Shown: positions 42,801 through 46,170 of the stretch, piece by piece | Layout of the letters: every line of letters begins with the position of its first letter | Numbering within the stretch: position 1 is the stretch's first letter | Origin: Cladorhizidae sp. MBARI D1340-BT2 | Lineage: Eukaryota > Porifera > Demospongiae > Poecilosclerida > Cladorhizidae | DNA length: 64,000 nt | Assembly: GCA_028752905.1 (NCBI GenBank) | Contig: JAQNBH010000014.1 | Coordinates: forward strand, 17,157,250 to 17,221,249 | Direction: 5' to 3' | Made by a program: the position numbers and the translations under genes | The notes under the pieces: generated by a model | Databases searched by the model: none | Told to the model about the DNA's origin: nothing | What the model saw: only the letters and a program-made list of their open reading frames with translations

Positions 42801-45492
42801 AGTAATGTTTATGCACCCCCTGCTCCTTTCTGTGCTTCTCTCTTGTTCCCTGCTCCTTCGTCTACTTCTCTCTTGTTCCCTGCCCCTTCGTCTACTTCTC
42901 TCGTTCCCTGTCCCTTCGTCTACTTCTCTCGTCTCTCCAGTATTCAAGTGTTATTCTTATCCTGGTATCTCATGTTTGTGTAGAATAAAAACATGGTGAA
43001 ATATAATGCCGGAGACCAAGCAAGCTATACCCAAGACTGAGCAAGTTCTACTCTACCCGTGACAGCAAGACCGGAGCTCTACCCAAGACACTCCTTTACA
43101 TAATTGTGTTTTATATTATGGTTTTATTCTAGTATGTGTTAGCATTTTCACTCTCTTATAATTCGTTTTTTGTATTATTATTTGTTAGCATTTTGATGGG
43201 GAAAACAACCCACTGGCTTTGCATATGGTAGAGGGTTTGTAAATAGATGCTCCATCTTGTGTTGGCATTATAATGTGTGTATAATAGTGTGAAAATATGA
43301 AAATATTCACCCCCAAGAAGATGACAAGGTTTTATAATGCTGGTTAGTTCTGCCCAGTTGGTAAGGAAGGCTCGATTTTTTTACAGGAAGTAGAGCTATC
43401 ATGTGGCTTAATATGACCCAAGTTTCATGGGTGGAGTCCCTGCAGAACGGAAGATATAAAAATAATAAGTAAAATACCTCGTTAATTCATGAATAATTTG
43501 CCCGCGGGTACTAGGAATACGGCGTGTAATCGGTTAATAGTGAAGGTTCTTCCATGCACTGCTCCTTGATGCTGGGCGGTTAAGAGTGAAGGTTCTTCTA
43601 TGTGCTACTCCTTGATGCTGGGCAGTTAAAAGTGAAGGTCCTTCTCCTTGATGCTGGGCTGTGTGCACTTTCACTCACACATTATTGAGAGCTCTGAAAG
43701 TTGTGAAGGAGAAGGCATTATTGCATTTCCTTGCATTTCCTTATGTGTTGTTGGAAAGTGTTTGATTTTGTTTCCACAACTAGTTCTTGCGTGTTTGTGT
43801 ATCCTCAGAAGTGGTGGCGAACTAACCTTGCCCATTGAGGCAGAAGTTCATAGTCTCCATACATAGTAACCAAATGCACTTGGACCAAAGGGTGTTTGAC
43901 CGAGATGTTTGGATAACTTCGGTGTGGGAGGTATTCAGCTTGTCATTCCGCCGCTACTCCAGCTAAACTCCTCCATTCCTCAATAATCACGGTATTTAGG
44001 ACAACTCTCTGCTTACGGGAATTTTCTTTTTTCCGCATAATGAAAAATAAGACTTGGAATATAGCTAGCATTTCCATGGGCGTAGCTTCTTTAGTGTACA
44101 GTTGAGGGCAAGTTCGGATAAATGACGTTAGGATAAGTGGCCTCCTACTGCATTCCATTCTTAAGCCTTAAAGCATGGCACAGTGTGGCCTCCTACTGTA
44201 TTCCATTCTTAAGCCTTAAAGCATGGCAATGCTGGCACAGTGTGGCCTCCTACTGTATTCCATTCTTAAGCCTTAAAGCATGGCAATGCTGGCACAGTGT
44301 GGCCTCCTACTGTATTCCATTCTTAAGCCTTAAAGCATGGCAATGCTGGCACAGTGTGGCCTCCTACTGTATTCCATTCCTAAGCCTTAAAGCATGGCAA
44401 TGCTGGCACAGTGTGGCCTCCTACTGTATTCCATTCGTAAGCCTTAAAGCATGGCAATGCTGGAACAGTGTGGCCTACTACTGTATTCCATTCTTAAGCC
44501 TTAAAGCATGGCAATGCTGGCACAGTGTGGCCTACTACTGTATTCCATTCTTAGCCTTAAAGCATGGCAATGCTGGCACAGTGTGGCCTACTACTGTATT
44601 CCATTCTTTAGCCTTAAAGCATGGCAATGCTGGCACAGTGTGGCCTCCTACTGTATTCCATTCTTAAGCCTTAAAGCATGGCAATGCTGGCACAGTGTGG
44701 CCTCCTACTGTATTCCATTCTTAAGCCTTAAAGCATGGCAATGCTGGCACAGTGTGGCCTCCTACTGTATTCCATTCTTAAACCTTAAAGCATGGCATGC
44801 TGGCACAGTGTGGACATTGGCCTAAGTGGAAGTTTGCATTGCGAGGACTTAAACTTGTACTTCTTCTCACTAGTCTCTGCTTTTCGTAGTTAATTGCCCC
44901 CCATTTAATGGAAAGAAGATTTTTAGATTTAGGGCCAGGAATGGGGTCAGGGTCAGGAGTAGGGTTAGCGTCGTGAATATGGTTAGGGTCAGGAGTAGGG
45001 TTAGGGTCATGAGTATGGTTAGGGTCAGGAGTGGGGGTAACCCATGCAGTCATTATTCCTGATGAAGAGTGAAGGCTAGAGCATCTAGCTGTGACGTTGA
45101 GAAGAGAATTTAATTAAAGTTGATAGCTGAGAAAGCTGTTAAGAGTGTATTTGTTGATTGTAGCAGTTCTGACTGTTTGGATGGTCAAGAAGGAGAGGAC
45201 AACTGTGCTACTTCCATGCCTCCTCTCCATCCAAGACACGCTGAGGAGGAGGGGGAATTGAGCGACTTGGACTCCGATATCGAGCAGTACATTGCTTCAG
45301 AGAAGGAGGTAAGTTATGCATGCACGTGAGGCAGTGTTGTGGTTAGTGTTACGGTTACCCTGCGTAATGCATGCGCATGGAGCTGTCCATCGATAGGTAG
45401 GTGGGTGATTAATTATATTATGCAATATCCCCCCTTTCCTTCATGCATTGCAGGTGGAACAAAAGAGAGCCAATCAGCGTCTTCTTATGTGA
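8632..45492 (+). CDS. BRF2: BRF2-like TFIIIB subunit / TFIIB-family factor (14 exons, 379 aa)
   Basis: BRF2 nucleates TFIIIB at type 3 Pol III promoters (U6, 7SK) in the nucleus. Coding exons: 8632-8709, 10726-10820, 12512-12575, 12674-12742, 18884-18957, 21158-21215, 21288-21469, 21784-21828, 21912-21981, 23489-23551, 28316-28373, 34482-34581, 45164-45308, 45454-45492. All phases close. A zinc ribbon uses C7/C10 (CSNC) and C28/C31 (CREC). Two cyclin folds follow, about 80-165 ([20 protein letters not shown], then [15 protein letters not shown]) and about 175-290 ([30 protein letters not shown]). A helical stretch [16 protein letters not shown] follows. The tail [11 protein letters not shown] (352-362) matches the acidic C-terminal motif of BRF2 (and loosely BRF1). 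Human BRF2 is 419 aa. The 12.8 -> 18.9 kb and 34.6 -> 45.2 kb introns are large; an extra in-phase exon could be missed. The acceptor of exon 4 is AAG. BRF1 is less likely: the protein is too short. Confidence 0.88.
8713..9034. repeat. 161-bp tandem duplication at the start of BRF2-like intron 1
   Basis: Two nearly identical head-to-tail copies, 8713-8873 and 8874-9034, begin AAGAATCACTGATACACACA. The first copy begins three bases inside the intron, just after the exon 1 donor. The second copy is preceded by GTAC instead of GTAA, so the donor itself is not duplicated intact. Confidence 0.95.
9160..9198. repeat. Poly-G tract
   Basis: Runs of G of up to about 14 are separated by TT pairs on the plus strand in intron 1. 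This is a candidate G-quadruplex. The rest of 9035-9590 shows nothing. Confidence 0.85.
9592..9790 (-). pseudogene. Fragment A of an unidentified coding sequence
   Basis: A minus-strand frame includes [19 protein letters not shown]. It is paralogous to the minus-strand frame at 12107-12290, which has [20 protein letters not shown]. Conservation at amino-acid level (H-x-G-x-SGVQL-x-VGAE) between two diverged copies suggests former coding sequence, probably from a dispersed element or duplicated gene. The family is not recognised. Confidence 0.4.
9860..10390. repeat. Minisatellite, 28-bp unit, about 19 copies
   Basis: Unit core CTCTACTCTGTAATGCTAAA followed by CTATATTC, highly homogeneous, in BRF2-like intron 1 about 340 bp before exon 2. 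Confidence 0.97.
10965..11490. repeat. Minisatellite, 15-bp unit, about 35 copies
   Basis: Unit CACCAGCATGGTCGC with a GTCCTCGC variant that dominates the second half. Because 15 is a multiple of three and the unit has no stop, at least three plus frames and two minus frames stay open across it; these are not genes. It lies in BRF2-like intron 2. Confidence 0.97.
12107..12487 (-). pseudogene. Fragment B of an unidentified coding sequence, antisense in intron 2
   Basis: Two coding-looking blocks on the minus strand. Upstream (about 12480-12405) reads [20 protein letters not shown] and stops at a GTGTCT donor-like site. Downstream (about 12287-12130) starts after an ATTAG acceptor-like site and reads [20 protein letters not shown] then [16 protein letters not shown]. 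The second block is the paralogue of 9592-9790. It may be an old retained antisense gene fragment. No family is recognised. Confidence 0.4.
12805..12855. repeat. Poly-G then poly-A tract
   Basis: A short G-rich run is followed by about 15 A in BRF2-like intron 4. It directly precedes the hammerhead-like repeat element. Confidence 0.8.
12868..13017 (-). ncRNA. Three tandem hammerhead-like motifs (37-bp period) with element tail
   Basis: Reading the minus strand, each unit has CTGATGAA, a 7-bp stem GGCTAGA / TCTAGTC with loop GCA, then GAAAC. This matches the hammerhead core C3-U4-G5-A6-N7-G8-A9, stem II, G12-A13-A14. Two inner units continue ACATTATTC; the last continues ACATCGAGAAAG and then the dispersed tail (TCAAGTTGATTAAGAAGTCA). 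The canonical cleavage triplet GTC is ATC in the last unit and absent in the inner ones, so activity is doubtful. Confidence 0.5.
13143..13200. repeat. (AC)n microsatellite
   Basis: About 25 uninterrupted AC dinucleotides, then degenerate CA-rich sequence. Nothing is seen between here and the next array (13201-13928). Confidence 0.95.
13929..15570. repeat. Minisatellite, 34-bp unit, about 48 copies
   Basis: Unit core ACTAGCATGGCAGTACAGGT followed by AGGACTACACACCA. It is very homogeneous, with scattered one- to six-base indels (TTGG insertions). It lies in BRF2-like intron 4. Confidence 0.98.
15717..15812 (+). ncRNA. Hammerhead-like motif and conserved element tail
   Basis: CGGATGAA, stem GGCTAGA / TCTAGTC, then GAAACGTC with the canonical cleavage triplet GTC. 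One core base is changed (CGGATGA for CTGATGA). It is followed by the tail shared with the other copies: AAGTTGATTATTGAGAAGGT, then TATGTCAACC and AGAGTTTGTTG. It abuts the 3' end of the LINE remnant, on the opposite strand. Confidence 0.5.
15970..18240 (-). pseudogene. Degenerate non-LTR retrotransposon (LINE), endonuclease to RT C-terminus
   Basis: Minus-strand fragments appear in element order: endonuclease end near 18240-18060 ([20 protein letters not shown] then [13 protein letters not shown]); reverse transcriptase near 17110-17020 with [17 protein letters not shown] (the YxDFSKAFD motif with D changed to N); and the C-terminal SLPVLDLS / FDPDN block near 16130-16010. Stops and frameshifts break every part, and the FADD catalytic box is not recognisable. 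A 60-bp tandem repeat interrupts it. It lies antisense in BRF2-like intron 4. Confidence 0.8.
17463..17672. repeat. Tandem repeat, about 60 bp, 4 copies, inside the LINE
   Basis: Copies share GAAGTTGCAACCTTGCTGGC then TCGGTAAAGGGTCTCT. The repeat keeps a frame open on the minus strand ([10 protein letters not shown]), so the long ORF across it is partly repeat-made. Confidence 0.92.
18230..18883. repeat. Minisatellite, about 45-50 bp unit, ending in the exon 5 splice acceptor
   Basis: Units share TGATGATGTGTTACAGTGCA then TTATGTGCTTATGTTAGTGT. The final copy supplies the real acceptor GTTACAG of the BRF2-like exon 5, which starts TGCATTTCC. Several earlier units keep the same TTACAG or TCACAG plus TGCATT, so they are potential decoy acceptors. 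Confidence 0.93.
18975..19500. other. GT/GA-rich low-complexity sequence
   Basis: Poorly ordered GTGTGTG and GAGGAG runs in BRF2-like intron 5. Long pyrimidine-strand open frames here are compositional. The stretch 19501-20100 shows no gene; it has one poly-G run at about 19920-19935. Confidence 0.8.
20125..21110. repeat. AT/GT microsatellite block
   Basis: Long ATATAT runs alternate with GTATATACATGTGAATATAT, grading into ATGTGTGT. Open frames rich in Tyr, Ile and His on both strands are artefacts of the repeat. It lies in BRF2-like intron 5, just before exon 6. Confidence 0.97.
21471..21720. repeat. GTGA/GTGT-rich low-complexity sequence in intron 7
   Basis: Degenerate GTGAGTGAGT and GTGTGTGT runs begin at the exon 7 donor itself (GTGAGTGAATG). 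The donor is therefore followed by many GTGAGT look-alikes. Confidence 0.85.
21845..21880. repeat. (TTG)n microsatellite
   Basis: About ten TTG repeats in the 83-bp intron between exons 8 and 9 of the BRF2-like gene, just upstream of the ATAG acceptor. Confidence 0.9.
22025..23400. repeat. Minisatellite, about 50-60 bp unit, about 24 copies
   Basis: Units share CACACTGGACCAACATCACA then CTGGGTTGA and a variable AGTAGGTCAACAATAGTTCT segment. Higher-order structure is visible: blocks of several units recur in the same order. An inverted copy of the unit occurs at 30650-30775. Confidence 0.96.
24030..24512. repeat. Minisatellite, 18-bp unit, left part
   Basis: Unit GTGCATGTTCTTAGTTAG, about 25 copies. 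The array is interrupted by a TTAA-flanked element at 24517 and resumes at 25877. Open frames such as MFLVRC on + and MHLTKN on - are repeat artefacts. Confidence 0.97.
24517..25872 (+). mobile_element. Non-autonomous piggyBac-like element (1356 bp)
   Basis: It is flanked by TTAA on both sides (24513-24516 and 25873-25876). Terminal inverted repeats begin CCCACTCACCGTC (left) and CCCTTCCACCGTTGAC (right, reverse complement). Both flanks are the 18-bp minisatellite, so the empty site can be read directly. Internally, a broken acidic frame at about 24745-25000 ([32 protein letters not shown]) resembles a piggyBac transposase N-terminus, and an Arg/Ser-rich tail lies at about 25240-25300. The catalytic core is absent. 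The orientation is inferred from these remnants. Confidence 0.8.
25877..27400. repeat. Minisatellite, 18-bp unit, right part
   Basis: The same GTGCATGTTCTTAGTTAG unit as 24030-24512, with GCGCATGTTCTTAATTAT variants, about 80 copies. Blocks of 150-200 bp recur in the same order, which points to higher-order amplification after the transposon insertion. Confidence 0.97.
27735..27995. repeat. Tandem repeat, about 51 bp, 5 copies
   Basis: Copies share CCCATGCTTGCTGTAATAGA and GCCTTGGTTGCTTGTG. It lies in BRF2-like intron 10. The preceding 27401-27734 contains no supported gene. Confidence 0.93.
28535..28765. repeat. Pyrimidine tract (CTCTCT, CTTCCTCCCTCC)
   Basis: A strand-asymmetric CT repeat with a roughly 60-bp higher-order period (CCTCCATCCTCCCCTCCTCT). 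It lies in BRF2-like intron 11. Flanks 28374-28530 and 28770-29080 show nothing. Confidence 0.93.
29091..29726. repeat. Minisatellite, 32-bp unit, about 20 copies
   Basis: Unit core GGCATGTGGGGAAGACCACG then TGATCCTACCCT. It contains GAAGAC (BbsI) and CACGTG (E-box) words in most units. It lies in BRF2-like intron 11. Confidence 0.97.
29740..30090 (-). pseudogene. Retrotransposon C-terminal fragment
   Basis: Minus-strand blocks [16 protein letters not shown] and then [20 protein letters not shown] resemble the conserved end of many animal non-LTR retrotransposon ORFs (LRWY.RHD.VL, then TDLRPDIVWWDD...LVELT). The two blocks are in different frames. The flanking 32-bp array starts where the similarity stops. 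Confidence 0.55.
30126..30649. repeat. Minisatellite, 39-bp unit, about 13 copies
   Basis: Unit core TCTATTTGTTAAGCACCTAC then TTCACTGTTGGTTCTAGCC. Single diverged units reappear at 30870-30925 and near 34680-34750, so the array was once longer or was moved. Confidence 0.95.
30650..30775 (-). repeat. Two inverted units of the 22-23 kb minisatellite
   Basis: The sequence CAACCCAGTGTGGTGTTGGT is the reverse complement of the unit in 22025-23400, present twice. The copies sit between two unrelated arrays (39-bp and 27-bp). Confidence 0.9.
30776..30868. repeat. Tandem repeat, 27-bp unit, 3.5 copies
   Basis: Unit core CAGTCACTCAGACACATCCA then GCAACAT. It is very homogeneous, hence recent. Confidence 0.93.
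30930..32583. other. Intron sequence without a supported gene
   Basis: It includes an (ATCT)n patch near 31455, an AT-rich AACAACAATAAT patch at 31930-32010, and a partial duplication of GCTACTGCAGTATCCTGATA near 32050-32175. No exon of the BRF2-like chain is needed here. Confidence 0.6.
32584..34355. repeat. Minisatellite, 35-bp unit, about 50 copies
   Basis: Unit core CCTCACAATGCATGTGACTG then AAGAGTCGTATTCAA. Larger blocks recur in order. The unit resembles the acceptor and first bases of the following BRF2-like exon 12 (CCTCACAG then AGCACATGAGTGACC), which begins 127 bp after the array. Confidence 0.97.
35041..35180. repeat. Foldback element with hammerhead-like remnant
   Basis: Inverted arms 35070-35096 and 35151-35177 match at 26 of 27 bases (TAAAATCACCTTC...). 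Between them lies GGCTAGTCGAAACTCGAAAC then GTCGAG, a scrambled version of the hammerhead-like module. The arm is the tail of the dispersed family seen at 12.9 and 15.7 kb. Confidence 0.8.
35362..36690. repeat. Minisatellite, 33-bp unit, about 42 copies
   Basis: Unit core AAGAAGGAGCATGGCTGTAG then ATGCTCACCAATC. A shorter unit lacking TGTAGA is interspersed. Its length is a multiple of three, so it holds frames open on both strands; not coding. It lies in BRF2-like intron 12. Confidence 0.97.
37018..37210. repeat. Tandem repeat, about 31 bp, 6 copies
   Basis: Unit core GCATAGGGGGCAGGGTGAGC then GTACTCATCCC. It lies in BRF2-like intron 12. Confidence 0.95.
37295..37849 (-). CDS. Unidentified 184-codon open frame, antisense in BRF2-like intron 12
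   Basis: This is the longest non-repeat open frame that matches no family I know. It reads ...[20 protein letters not shown], then [20 protein letters not shown] and [20 protein letters not shown]. Composition is balanced, with no low complexity apart from a proline run at the end (SFPPPPPS, which reads through a G-rich stretch). No signal peptide or TM segment is seen. It could be a single-exon gene, an internal exon of an antisense gene, or the remnant of an element. Upstream (37850-37930, minus) there is a second coding-looking block in another frame ([20 protein letters not shown]). Confidence 0.35.
   Translation of the reverse strand: MRPAKRYIWNQIKACQVLVKNSASFAAAAGTMPSVEVTDITEEEITQCNTGMGFDEAFWDNSPTVVRVRGMHCIGNMKRAILHSTLTRDLVQWLRGRGRRWMGKYDDHTVCAGEFVTARKYCVGEMASSSPTICCLPLLNLLGFKQWKWQERADHLPVPREDILTHIDPSFPPPPPSLPILRAS
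38213..38450. repeat. Tandem repeat, 31-bp unit, about 7 copies
   Basis: Unit core CAGACAGCCCTCAGAGACAG then GTCCCAGTCTC, in BRF2-like intron 12. Confidence 0.95.
38795..38910. repeat. Tandem repeat, about 29 bp, 4 copies
   Basis: Copies share GGGGCCCATTCCATACTCAT then CAACA. A poly-C run follows at about 38952-38963. Confidence 0.9.
39300..39515. repeat. Minisatellite, about 46-bp unit, left part
   Basis: Unit core GGGCGGTTAAAAGTGAAGGT then TCTTACATGTGCTGCTCC. Each unit contains a TTAA. The array stops at TTAA 39516-39519, where two transposons sit, and resumes after TTAA 43534-43537. Confidence 0.93.
39520..40264. mobile_element. TTAA-flanked MITE (745 bp)
   Basis: Terminal inverted repeats GGCGGGACTGTACGTCA and GGGAGCACTGTACGTCA (reverse complement of the right end) agree at 14 of 17 bases. 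TTAA lies on both sides (39516-39519, 40265-40268). No transposase frame is seen. The ends differ from those of the adjacent piggyBac, so it belongs to another TTAA-targeting family (piggyBac or Kolobok type). Confidence 0.85.
40269..43533 (+). mobile_element. piggyBac element, apparently complete (3265 bp)
   Basis: Terminal inverted repeats CCGATTAAACGCCGTA and CCGATTACACGCCGTA differ at one base. TTAA flanks are 40265-40268 (shared with the preceding MITE) and 43534-43537. The right flank is the 46-bp minisatellite. It contains one intact spliced transposase gene and lies sense in BRF2-like intron 12. Confidence 0.93.
40500..42805 (+). CDS. piggyBac transposase (2 exons, 684 aa)
   Basis: Cuts and pastes the element at TTAA. 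Exons are 40500-40665 (donor GTAAGT) and 40917-42805 (acceptor CTACAG); the join is in phase. The N-terminus is acidic ([17 protein letters not shown]), followed by an RG-rich stretch ([20 protein letters not shown]) and three copies of ASGTGS. The DDE_Tnp_1_7 catalytic domain follows. The likely catalytic aspartates are D348 (SIDEAM), D427 (VYMDNYYTS) and D542 ([12 protein letters not shown]), the positions expected for the family DDD triad. A C-terminal cysteine-rich domain follows ([24 protein letters not shown]). An AATAAA lies near 42985. No stop or frameshift is seen, so it may be active or recently active. An upstream in-frame ATG at 40422 is an alternative start. Confidence 0.93.
43538..43665. 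repeat. Minisatellite, about 46-bp unit, right part
   Basis: Continuation of the 39300-39515 array (AGTGAAGGTTCTTCCATGCA then CTGCTCCTTGATGCTGGGC) after the transposon pair. The stretch 43666-44137 shows no gene. Confidence 0.93.
44138..44815. repeat. Minisatellite, 57-bp unit, about 12 copies
   Basis: Unit core GGCCTCCTACTGTATTCCAT then TCTTAAGCCTTAAAGCATGG. The 57-bp length is a multiple of three, so a 176-codon frame stays open; not coding. It lies in BRF2-like intron 12. Confidence 0.97.
44930..45048. repeat. Degenerate GGGTTAGGGTCAGGAGTA-type repeat
   Basis: About six units of roughly 18 bp with scattered TTAGGG words. It is too irregular for an interstitial telomere and is better explained as another minisatellite. 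Confidence 0.8.
45059..45100 (+). ncRNA. Degenerate hammerhead-like motif
   Basis: CCTGATGAAG, an insertion AGTGAA, then the stem CTAGAGCATCTAG, followed by CTGTGACGTT in place of GAAACGTC. The core is broken, so it is almost certainly inactive. It ends about 60 bp before BRF2-like exon 13, followed by a diverged AAGTTGATAGCTGAGAAAG tail. Confidence 0.4.
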
Positions 45493-45966
45493 TAGTCGCC
45501 TATTGGAAGCCACGGTGGTCAAGACACAGTAATCGCTTATAACTTGTTTTAGCAAGATCTATCGGACACTCGAGGTGATGCTTGAGAAGTTGCTGCTTCT
45601 AGACCCTTTCTGTTTGTGTGGAACTGCTATTGAAACTGTGTGTGTAGGGGCACGTGAAAACAGTGCATTGCTAATAGACACACAACAGCTGTTATTTGTC
45701 AGGCAGGTGATAATAATGTCTAATATACATAAAGTACATTGATGATTAATTATTGGCTAATTTGCAGCTGCTAATTAGCCCAGTCCTACATTCAGGAAGT
45801 GACAATGTCCTCTACAAATTATGAGGGGCACACATGGGATAGACGAGCATGTTACGTATGTGTGCATGTATGTATATATCAAATGGATCTCTCCCTTCCT
45901 CTCTCTTCCCCCCCCCCCCCCCCAATTAAAAAAAAAATTAAATTATACATATTAATAATAGCGTAG
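45493..45966. other. Convergent 3' region between BRF2-like and JmjC genes
   Basis: No gene is seen. A poly-C run at about 45909-45923 precedes AT-rich sequence. No canonical AATAAA lies close after the BRF2-like stop. Confidence 0.5.
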
Positions 45967-46154
45967 CAGGGTTGTATACAGAAATTTTGCCAAGGGGGGG
46001 CGAACTTGAGATATGGAAAAATAAGGGGGGGGCGAGAATGATACAATGATGGTGTATGTAATGTATAAGGGTGGTGTCTAATTTCAAGGGGGGGGGGCGA
46101 GAATGATACAAGGGGGGGCGTATGCCCCCCCCGCCCCCCCTAAATACACCCCTG
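45967..46154. mobile_element. Short MITE (188 bp)
   Basis: Ends CAGGGTTGTATACAG and CAGGGGTGTATTTAG (reverse complement of the right end) are inverted repeats. The 5-bp CGTAG is repeated on both sides (45962-45966, 46155-46159). The interior is rich in G runs (GGGGGGGCGAGAATGATACA twice). It sits 16 bp from the JmjC stop codon. Confidence 0.75.
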
Positions 46155-46170
46155 CGTAGTAATAATAAAC

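Noticed and set aside
44137..44825. 176-codon frame of [20 protein letters not shown] type repeats
   Set aside because: 57-bp tandem repeat with no stop in one frame; no splice evidence.
44930..45048. Interstitial telomere (TTAGGG words)
   Set aside because: TTAGGG occurs only inside a longer degenerate 18-bp unit with GTCAGGAGTA; never two perfect hexamers in a row.
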